Source: Chromera velia (lineage: Eukaryota; Sar; Chromeraceae). Taken from it: a DNA stretch of 64,000 nucleotides. The first letter of the stretch is position 1. Each line of letters begins with the position of its first letter. A program made the position numbers and the translations under genes. The stretch covers positions 123,255-187,254 of the forward strand of contig JAHBMJ010000775.1 in assembly GCA_018398765.1 (NCBI GenBank). Reading direction: 5' to 3'. The notes beneath the pieces were generated by a model. It did no database searches. It worked only from the letters and a program-made list of their open reading frames with translations, and was not told the DNA's origin. This document shows positions 21,901 through 30,396 of this stretch, one piece after another.

Positions 21901-24207
21901 ATATACTATTAGCGAAAACCCCCAAAGGCCTTCCTCTTCATGTCTTTCAAATCATGGAAGATGATGCGATTGAATTTAATCTTTCGCTTCTTCTTCCCTT
22001 CTTGCTCTCTCGAGCCTGCCGACTTCTCCGAAAAGTCATCGGACTCTCTCTCACTGGCATCCCCCATTGTGGACGACGCCTTTTCTTCCTTCTTTTCCTT
22101 TCTCTTCCCTCGCTTCTTCGCCTTCCACCCTCTTCTCTTCAATCTACAGCGTCTGAAATTCACCTCCCGATACGCCCTGCACTCCCCTCTCACATCTCTA
22201 CACTCTTGAAGCGAAAAAAAAAGACCAACTCCTTTCTCTTTGAGAGTCGCAAAAAGTCTCTCTCCTGTCGTATGCGCAAAACGGGAATGCAAAACGTACA
22301 GAAGATGCTTTCTTTTTTTAGGCGTGACAGCATTCTCATCTTTCCCCTCCCCCGCAAAAGCAGAAACAAAAGAAGAAAAAACAGACTCTACTGACTCACC
22401 ACCATGACATCCCATCTTCTTCTTGTAGGCAACAGCAATTTCCTTCTCATCAGTGCAGAGAGGGAGAGTAGGAACGGGCCCACTCATGTTAAGGTCAGCC
22501 AAAAACTCGTGGCCGTCCATATCCCTAAGCTTCACCCAACTCGGCTTCCCACTCTCACCCTTCATTGACAACATCAAATCTCTTTTGCCATATATAAGCA
22601 ACGCGCGGCTGACAGAAGGATCAATCGCTGCCTTGTCTGGAACCAGTCTCACTCTCTTCTGTCTATCTCTCACAGGGAGATGGAGAGTGTAAACAATCTT
22701 GGTAACTAAAGGCACAACATCAGAAGCGATACAAAAATTGACTCTTCTCTTCTCTTTGCCAACGGAAAACTTTTCAAAAGAAGGAGGACTGAGAGAAAAA
22801 GAACAACCAGAGTCTGTAATAGTGGAGTCACACTCCTTGCCTTCTGTAGCCCCTATGAACATCTCCATCGGAGTTGCCACTTTTAACTCCTCCTCTCCAT
22901 CAATCCACTCATCCTTAAACCTCTTTGCATTGTGGAAGGTGGCTCGAATGAACCCCTCGCCCCGCCTTACAGCCTTTTTGGAAGATGCCCTGCTGCCTGG
23001 GGAGAGGCTGCGATGCCCCCCAGGGGCAGGGCGCCTCAGAAAAAATCCTGCAGGGGCTGAGAACAGTCAGAGTAATCGTCCGACCCACCCCCCTCACTCG
23101 ATCCATCTCTCCTCATGTTGAAGGTCGTACCCGACCTCATCGCGATCGCTGCTGCTCCGTGCACCTGCCTGCCCTCCTTGTTCTTCTTCAGGCAAACGCG
23201 GGCCCAGTGACCCTTCTGCCCACAGCCCTCGACGTTGCAGGTGGCATTGGCTGTAGGGCAGCCAAGCTCAGGCTTCTTGTGGAAAGTGAAGCCACACCCC
23301 TTGCAGGGCTTGCCATCAGACGGGGACTGACCACTGCCAGAGGCTGCTGCTGCTGCTGCTGTGGCCTCCTTGCCAGAAGAAGACGAGGGAGTCACCTCCT
23401 TCTTGTTCTTCCCCTTCTTATTGCGGCCTTTCCCCTTCTCCTTGCCTATAGATCTGCCCTCGGCGGCAGCTCCAAACTCCTAGTGAGTCTGGGGTCTCGG
23501 GTTTCTGGACTCCTCGGATACACCTCCTGAACCAGCCTTCTTTGACCGCATAATCTCAGCCTTTCTGACGAGGTACAGCCTGATCTGATCATACATCAGA
23601 TCATTCTGATGGGTTTGGTGTTCAATCGAGGCCTTCTTGACAGAATCGTTCCACTCTCCAGAGAGACAGGACCTCTCAAGTGCCCATCTCTTCGTACTTT
23701 CGTCGGGGGTATAACCTCTCCCCCCAGCTAAATCCAACTCCTCCTGCTCCTTGTTCAAAGCTGTGAATAAATCCTCTCCCCTCTCTTCATCGCCAGATAC
23801 TTCTCTTCTGCCTTCCTCTTCTCCGACCCTTTCGGGTTGAGGATGGTGAGGGAGATTGCATCGAGGCGAGCCTTCTCCTCCTTGGTCTTCTTCAGGGTGT
23901 GGACTGTCCTTCTGAGGGCAGGGTGGTAGACAAAGGCACGCAAGAGAGCAAGCCTATACAACCACTTCCGGTCTGTCTCATCCGGCATGAACTGCGGACG
24001 GAGGATAAAACCAGCGTTCTCAAGGAACGTCTCCTTCCACTCCTTGAAATCGAGCTTCCAGTCATCTTTATGTTTCGAGTCCTTACTTGCTGCAGGGAGA
24101 TAATTCACCCAATTCAGATCAGGAAGCTTAAGACCAACTGATGCCACCCCTGAAGGTTGGTTGGCACCAGCAGCAGCGTTAACGGGAGTAGGAGGATCTC
24201 CGGGCAT
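18974..24207 (-). mobile_element. Degenerate Ty1/copia retrotransposon
   Basis: The minus strand carries all copia modules in order. Gag: start ATG near 24207 with a helical capsid-like region. Two zinc knuckles near 23190-23305 (CKGCGFTFHKKPELGC and the canonical CNVEGCGQKGHWARVC). Aspartic protease near 22810 (ITDSGCSFS). An integrase zinc region (HSRFAHTTGERL, later CRDVRGEC), then the integrase core around 21500-21770 (RSNNGREF, PGTPEVQAFVERVN). RT: LRWVRTWK, KSRLVVRGF, KVDVSTAFLQVP. RNase H ends at 18974 (AELLAMREG, VFVVTDSQPL). Many frameshifts and stops split it. The RT box expected to read YVDD is VVDL and the integrase SDNG is SNNG, so it is inactive. The RNase H-RT link (19337-19687) and RT (19706-20321) are nearly continuous. 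I could not find a matching LTR pair; repeat B at 24293 lies where the 5' LTR should be, but no partner lies at the 3' end. Confidence 0.92.
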
Positions 24208-24292
24208 CTCAGACAGCACAGAATAAGAGCGAGCAAAAAATCAAAATAGATCGAAACGGATCGAAACGCCTGCGCCTGGAAAAGCACCAAAT

Positions 24293-24634
24293 TATGAGTA
24301 TGCTTACTCTAGAGCTGTCTAGAACATTGAGATGAAGGAGATCAACTCAATCAAATATCTAGAAAGTCTGACTTACCGGGAAGGACATCCAGCGTCGTCA
24401 AAGTTCTTCAATCGATCAATAAAGCAGGTTGAGATAAGGAGACTGCTCTAAACCGCCAGAATGGAAATTCAATCAATCCATCACGTATGAACAAATGTGT
24501 ATCTCTTTCTGAGCTGCCCACAGACTGTCCACAGAGGCAATGTCTCATTCGTTGGGCCTCAGACTGAAAGTCAGGACCCCTCCTTCTCAATCATACTCTG
24601 CTTAGTCAGTCTGATCGATCTCCAGACTTAAATA
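24293..24634 (+). repeat. Interspersed repeat B, copy 2 (~342 bp)
   Basis: Copy of 10519-10859. It lies about 85 bases upstream of the copia gag start, the position of a 5' LTR or leader. On the minus strand it contains CCCG/GTAAGTCAGAC, and just past its end GTGCTTTTCCAG, together resembling an intron of the retroelement leader. Confidence 0.85.
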
Positions 24635-25081
24635 GGATGATTGAGGGTTTTTTCATACATGCCGCATCCCCATATATAAGAGGCGGATCTAACCTAGTTT
24701 GTTGATTTGTTCTATTCTACGACTACCAGCGACAAAAATAGGTATGACTTCAATCACCCTGATATAGCTGATCAATCGCGGCCTCACAACAGGTTGAACA
24801 ATCAAAAGAGAGAGAAAAGAGACAGAGGGGATGCAGGGCAGAACCTTCAAAACACTTCACTTCTTTCATTGAAAAAAGGCTACCCTTTTAATCAGAAAGA
24901 CTTTAATTGTGCAGAGGTGCATCCCGCACGTTTCCCATCCCTTCAAAGAACTCCTGTTTTAAACACCCCATCAAAACTCTTTCTTGAAACTCGGTTCCCA
25001 AATATTTAAACTTTTCCGATTCATTTGCTTGCACTTTTGCCCATCTCTCTTCTGTCTTCTCGCATTGCCAAAAAAATTCTT
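24635..25081. other. No gene seen; probable LINE 3' flank
   Basis: Sequence between repeat B and the last codon of the LINE frame. It may include the LINE 3' untranslated region. No repeats or frames stand out. Confidence 0.45.
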
Positions 25082-26722
25082 TCAGTTTGCGCCCTCCCGG
25101 TCAAAAGACCCGGAGAACGCGGCCACTTCCCTCCTGAGCAGACCCTTGGGCTGGAAGGGGCTCCTTGTACCCCTCCTGCTGTGGATGGAGGACAGAAGGT
25201 TTACTGCGACAAAACGCTGCAGAGTGCAGGACAAGAGCTTGTAGTAGTGGTCCATCAACCTTGTTTGGACTGCTTCATCTCCCTCCCCACCCCTCACCCT
25301 CCCTACCCCCAACTTTGCCACTTCCTTCAAAAACCTTACTACTCCCTCCCTTGGTCTTCCATAAGTTTCAAAAACAAGCGGCACAAAACGGAAACCGATT
25401 TCGTGGCAGATCTCCCCATACCTGTCGTTCTTCACTTTCTCCATTCCCCTCGCTGCTGACCCTGCTGTTTTTGCAAATCGGCGCAGGCGGTTAGCATCGA
25501 TGGAAAATGGATGGGTGACAGCGACGTCGGCGAGCACTGTGTCTCCAGACGGGAGCCCCGCGAGAAAATCGGGGCGTTTTTGTCTCTCTTCGACCAGACG
25601 GGTTGCGGTAGACAGCCCAAGCTGCCCGAACGTAGGCTCTCTTGTCACGTAGCAGTGACGGAGGCCTTGAAGGAGGGAGCAAAAGGCGTCCTTCATTTGT
25701 TCATGCCGCCACCATACCCCCCCCCCTGTCTCGCAGGTCTGTGCATGTTGTCCCTCTACGTCCAGCGGGGCTCCACATGCACACTGTCAGATAGGGTTTC
25801 TTCTGATCTCTGGAATAGACAAGCCGAGGCAGAGACGGATGGCTATGGTAAAAAGGGTTGGAAAAATACGAGTCCAACCTGAAGATGGTATGGCTGTTAG
25901 CCAAGCGGAAGCGCCTGTGCCTGCACAGGATCGCAGACGGGCCTTCCCTTCGGCTAGCAAAGCGGCTGAGAGCTTTTCCCTCTGAACTAGGTGCAGCGCT
26001 TCCATCATGAGGTGCTGCACCTCCCGTCTCTCCCACAACAACCAATCTTCCATTCTCTCCCCCCACTGAAGTTCTAGAACTTGAGGAACCTTTCCAAGTT
26101 CCCGTTCGGTCCCCCCCCTACAATCAGTATAAGCTTGCTCTGCCCTTTTTACTCAAAACAGACCTGCAAAGTCTGCCTTTGTTGGTGTTCCAAAACCGTG
26201 CTCTGTCAATCGGCTCCTCACTGCTGCAAAAGTGTGTGCCGCGCAGCCTGCTAAGGCCGCTGGCGTGATAAAACGGAAGAAAGGGATCCCCAGTCCCCCC
26301 TGACACAATAGGAGATGCGTCTGGCTCTGCTTTTGGGTCCATTCTTCTGGGTTGAGGCGCATGCTGCGGGCGAAAGACTCCCCCAACTCCTTGTCTGCTC
26401 TTTCCCATACGTCTGTGTGGAGTCTATCCCCCATCACCCGCGCCAAGTAGACAAGTTTGGGGAAGATGCAGTAATGAAACAGCAGGCTGCATCCCTGGGG
26501 AACTCCGTACCCCTCCACTCGCTTCCCCAGCTTTGTTACTTCTGCTAGCTTCTTTTCGAACAGGCTGTTCACGAACGAGTCTTCACCCCCCCCTGCCCCC
26601 ATCAACTTATAGCCTTGTGTCGATACCTCTAGTCCTGGGGGGCGCTGTTGTGGGATCTCCCTCTCTGATTTCCCTCTCCAACTGGGAGAGAAAGCTGCGC
26701 TTTTATCCTTACCCAGATTGAA
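25082..26722 (-). mobile_element. 5'-truncated non-LTR retrotransposon (LINE) with restriction-like endonuclease
   Basis: A single minus-strand frame runs from about 26722 to the stop at 25082, interrupted only by TGA at 26155-26153 and TGA at 25789-25787. It begins within the reverse transcriptase, after the catalytic palm: GKDKSAAFSP, then KLMGAGGGEDSF and GYGVPQGCSLLFHYCIFP, the thumb-like region. It continues with GASAWLTAIPSS and a zinc motif near 25733-25783 (CACGAPLDVEGQHAQTC, CX1C..HX4C). A PD-(D/E)XK-type segment follows (KRPDFLAGLPS, then LADVAVTHPF), with KNDRYGEICHEIGFRFVPLV after it. This order (RT, Cys/His motif, endonuclease) is that of early-branching LINEs such as the R2, CRE and NeSL groups, which nick a target site and prime reverse transcription there. 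The 5' truncation is typical of LINE insertions. The copy is dead. Confidence 0.85.
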
Positions 26723-26733
26723 TCAAATCGTTA

Positions 26734-26843
26734 CATGCATGCGCACTGTAATCGCGAGTCGAAAGCAATGCATGCATGACACATGCAGGAGGCCCGGGTC
26801 CACATCCCGGCCACTTCGCGCGTCCCGACCATCACATTCACAA
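26734..26843 (+). repeat. Interspersed repeat C, copy 2
   Basis: Copy of 18777-18884 in the same orientation. It starts about ten bases from the truncated LINE end and is cut off exactly where the foldback element begins. Confidence 0.85.
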
Positions 26844-26844
26844 A

Positions 26845-27129
26845 TAAGGAGTTAGAAGCTGAAACTTTGTGTAAAAAGACGTTGTAATGATAGAAAAAGA
26901 ACTATGAAACAGATTTTTTATATCATTTTTAGAAACATAGGCTGCCATACAAATTTTGTGAGTTTTATACCTTTTTTTTATTGTTGAAAACCGTTAAAAA
27001 ATGGTTCAAAACTCATAAAATTTGTATGGTAGCCTATGTTTCTAGAAATGATATAAAAAATCTGTTCTATAGTTCTTTTTCTATCATTTCAACGTCTTTT
27101 TACACAAAGTTTCAGCTTCTAACTCCTTA
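26845..27129. mobile_element. Foldback (MITE-like) element, ~285 bp
   Basis: Arms of roughly 120-125 bases are near-perfect inverted copies. The outer ends are TAAGGAGTTAGAAGCTGAAA and its complement ending in AACTCCTTA. The arms enclose a loop of about 30-40 bases near 26970-27008. There is no coding capacity and the composition is AT-rich. It is inserted at the edge of repeat C. The transposase source is unknown. Confidence 0.92.
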
Positions 27130-27131
27130 CC

Positions 27132-27210
27132 AATTATGAGAACGAGTTTTTTGTGGAAATACGCCGCTTTAGGGGGGCAAAAAACACCCCACTCGCCCCC
27201 GGCATGCGTA
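27132..27210 (-). repeat. Interspersed repeat A, copy 2
   Basis: Reverse-orientation copy of 10424-10513, starting three bases after the foldback element. Confidence 0.85.
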
Positions 27211-27510
27211 CCTCTCTAACACTATGAGCCACTTGAAACAGAAATCTTCAAGTTCATCTGCCCATACGACTTTGTCTTTCAAGAATTAATCCGTGCCTGC
27301 CGTGCGAACCTTCAAGACACTGTCCGCACCTGCGGCGTAGAGTTTCAAGATATAACCTACGCCTGTGGCATACTGTCAGATAAAAGCCATTCGTAAGAGC
27401 GACTTCAAATTCAAGTGGCTTGCAGTGTCAGGGAGGTGTATCCGACAAGGCAGTCAACTATGGGTAGGTATGTTTATATAAAAACAACATAGCTTAATAT
27501 TTAGAAATAT
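27211..27510. other. No gene seen
   Basis: Short repeats of the form CTTCAAG..GCCTGCCGTGCG around 27240-27400 (three loosely related units), then AT-rich sequence up to the LTR at 27511. Confidence 0.5.
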
Positions 27511-27825
27511 TGATAGGGACTGCCTACTATGACACGCTCTGGCCGATTTATTTACTCATGGTTCATGCCTCCATCAGAAGGAGTATCAGTCCAGCCTGTA
27601 TGTATTCAATCTGTATCTCTTCCAACAATGTACTTCAGTTTGTACATATTGCTGCTACAGCCACTTTCTGTATGACTGTATTTATTTCATTAAATTAATT
27701 GTACGCAGGAAAATGCATATAATTCAGCCGGTGGATGAGTGCCTTGTTGTATCACCGTGAAGGCTCGCTCATCATGCGCGCGCCGTTTGCTGTCTGACAC
27801 GCTGTAGGTCGCATGCTAAATTTCA
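27511..27825 (-). repeat. 3' LTR of the gag-only element
   Basis: 315 bases, TG...CA ends, about 96% identical to 29584-29898. Purine tract directly upstream on the minus strand. Confidence 0.88.
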
Positions 27826-28002
27826 CTCACCTCCTTCATTTTGGAGATGATCAACAATTGAAACAAATGAGAGAATTGAAGAAATGAATGTTTAAATTTG
27901 ATGTATACGAGATGCAATTTCTATCTTTGCACTGCTCCTCTTGAATTACGGTGTTAAGACCGGCTCTCTGCAGCCATGCTACTCTCAACTTGTTTCTTCA
28001 TG

Positions 28003-28150
28003 AGTAACGCTCTACACTCTACCATCAGTGACGCTCTGCACTGCCTTTCTCTGTATATATCAGTAACGCTCTACACTGAGTGAATGCCTTATATCAGTGA
28101 CACTCTGCACTGCCTTTCTCTCTATCTATCAGTGATGCTCTGCACTGTTT
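28003..28150. repeat. Short tandem repeat inside the gag-only element
   Basis: Four to five imperfect copies of a unit containing ATCAGTGACGCTCTGCACTG, some followed by CCTTTCTCTNTAT. It lies between the gag stop and the 3' LTR. Confidence 0.8.
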
Positions 28151-28211
28151 GTATGTTTGTGCATAAATCGGTGAGTATGTCGCTCTGCATCTCCCCACCC
28201 CTCTTCTTTGC

Positions 28212-29522
28212 TCACCAGCTGTCTCCAGATCCCGCGTGATCGTTCGCCTTACCCAAGTCTTCCCCCACATGGAAGGTTGGGTTCTCTTTATCTCCCAATA
28301 CTCGCATGAAGGGAAACGGAGGGGAGGTCATCATGGCTGTGAAGCTAGGAGGAACGGGAGGACCCACAGAGTATTCGCACATGTACGATGCACTGTGTGA
28401 CCCAGGGGCTTGTCCCCCCATGTGTGCACCCCCTCTATTCGAAGGTGCGCCCCCTCTCCCTCTCGCTCTCCCTCTCTCAGCATGCTTCTTGCGAATTTCA
28501 GGACATGCCTGCTTAAAATGTTCCACCGTCTCATAATATACGTACCAATAGCTAAGACCCTTGCATTCATACCCTGAGTCATGCCCCCCTCGTCGGGCGC
28601 ATCCAGGGCACTCATTCTGTTGCTGCTGTTGGCCGTTGCTCTACAAACCAAATCTCGAATTGATGTTGTACCATCTGAAGACAGTTTGGTAGCCTCTGTG
28701 AAAAGCCCCACTCTGTCCATTGTTGCAACCCTTACCTCTTCCCCTTCTCATGTTCCCACCCCTGCCTCTCTGTTGTCTGTTTGCTGGGGGAAATCCACTG
28801 CCTCCTACAAAGAGTGCAGCGTGAAACTCCCGAGCACCGAGTGTACGTGGGCTATCGGAACAGGTGGTGCCGGAAGAGAAGGCGGCAAATTTGTTTGTTT
28901 GGGGCTTACCTGCCTGTTGCTGGCAATATGCCAGCCACTTGTCAGGATTGTTGTAATCATCATCACTCCATGCTGCTGCTGTATGATTTTGGAAGAATGC
29001 AGGAAGGCTCTTTCGGATTGCTGCTACTCTTATATATACTGAAGCTTCTGCAAGTGCCCCAACCTGTGATGCCTGTTTTGTGAGAAGGCTGAAATGGTCG
29101 CTGACCTCCTGGAAGGGCTCAAACTTCTGTGGGATAACTGCCTGCTGCATCCATACCTGAGAGACTGCTGTTTTTCGAGCTGCATCGACGCACTCGAGGC
29201 ACTTTTTGATCGCCTTGAGAATGGCGTCATGGTACTTGACCCAGGAGAAGTGTCCATGGGTCTTCAACGATGCGTCACCACTCGCTTTCTTGATTGCGAG
29301 CTCGTCGAGGGCTTTTGTGCATGCAGGGTTTTCCCGTTCAGCAAGCCAATACTCGCTTGCCTCGTACTTGGCGATCTGATCAGCATTTTTTCCCATCAGA
29401 TGCACATTCCTATTGGTCTTCGCTTCGCACTGGCTCATCCATACTGGAACACCTTGGTCTTCAAGCAGAGGGAAGTCGCCAGGCTTCTCTTTCTTTCCTT
29501 TTAGCTCTAACATTTCTTTCAC
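28212..29522 (-). pseudogene. Gag-like protein of the LTR element, one in-frame stop
   Basis: Frame of about 436 codons interrupted by a single TAG at 28643-28641. The N-terminal 290 residues are helical and capsid-like (KASGDASLKTHGHFSWVKYH, then LTKQASQVGALAEASVYI). Past the stop the same frame encodes CPGCARRGGHDSGYEC and a second Cys/His stretch ending HFKQAC, resembling a tandem zinc knuckle, then an Arg/Gly-rich nucleic-acid-binding tail. This order (capsid, knuckle, RG tail) is that of retroelement Gag, which packages the RNA. The stop may be a mutation or a readthrough point; the first is more likely. Confidence 0.78.
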
Positions 29523-29583
29523 TTCACGTCTCTACTGCATGATACAACTGTTGTTCGCTCTCGCTGGCGTCACCAGTAAAAAT

Positions 29584-29898
29584 TAATAGGGACTGCCTAC
29601 TATGGCACGCTCTGGCCGATTTATTTACTCATGGTTTATGCCTTCATCAGAAGGAGTGTCAGTCCAGCCTGTATGTATTCAATCTGTATCTCTTCCAACA
29701 ATGTACTTCAGTTTGTACATGTTGCTGCTACAGCCACTTTCTGTATGACTGCATTTATTTCATTAAATTAATTGTACACAGGAAAATGCATGTAATTCAG
29801 CCGGTGGATGAGTGCCTTGTTGTATCACCGCGAAGGCTCGCTCATCATGCGCGCGCCGTTTGCTGTCTGACATGCTGTAGGTCGCATGCCAAATTTCA
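29584..29898 (-). repeat. 5' LTR of the gag-only element
   Basis: Pair of 27511-27825. Its end reads TA where CA is expected, a single transition. Confidence 0.86.
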
Positions 29899-30396
29899 CT
29901 AATTATTACTTTAAAGTTACTGTATCACAAGTGGGACCAATTAGGACAATTACAACCCTAATTCACCAACTTAATATTGGGATCTAAATTTTACAATTCA
30001 AACCCAAATAGAAATGATTTTTAAGATGTAGAAAAATTATTGTAGAGAGGTCTCATCAGTTTTTATCCACCCAAAAGAACGTAAAAAAACTCAAAAGTAA
30101 ACACCATTTTACTTCAAACAATAATAATGTTACAATATTTTTAATTAAATTAAAATAAATTAAAAATCATATACGTTTTGCATGGTTTTAAATGTACTCG
30201 CATTGAATCTAGCATTGAATACCAATGACAGATATTAGATAAAGTTATAAAAATAATATATTTTCTAGCATACTTTAGTTCAAGGATTGATAGAGCCGGT
30301 GCCAGTGAGATTCGATTTCATTTGCCTTGCTTTTGTCAAGAAGCTGAACGCTTTATCGGCTAATGGTAAGAGCGAATGATGCATTCGATTGTCAAA
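29899..30396. other. AT-rich block and 3' flank of the membrane-protein gene
   Basis: AT-rich up to about 30290, then balanced. No gene. The stop codon of the large minus-strand gene lies at 30397. Confidence 0.6.

Larger units (their letters stand above)
27511..29898 (-). mobile_element. Gag-only LTR retrotransposon with both LTRs
   Basis: Two direct repeats of 315 bases (27511-27825 and 29584-29898) bracket a 1.76 kb interior encoding only a gag-like protein on the minus strand. Read on that strand each LTR starts TG; the 3' LTR ends CA, while the 5' LTR ends TA by a transition. The 3' LTR is preceded by a purine tract (GAAGGAGGTGAG). About ten bases after the 5' LTR is TGGTGACGCCAGCG, a possible primer-binding site. 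No protease, RT or integrase is present, so the element would need a helper; non-autonomous gag-bearing elements of this plan are known as TR-GAG. LTRs differ at about a dozen positions, all transitions. Flanking target duplications were not found. It lies in an AT-rich block. Confidence 0.88.

Noticed and set aside
25787-26155. In-frame TGA codons as a sign of TGA reassignment
   Set aside because: ATP10 ends at a TGA and the CaaX box of the GLOD4 fusion is placed precisely by a TGA stop, so TGA is a stop in host genes. The transposon TGAs are mutations.
18777-26843. Repeat C pair as LTRs of the copia element
   Set aside because: The copies are only ~108 bases, the right copy lies beyond the LINE, and neither has TG..CA ends, a primer site or a polypurine tract.
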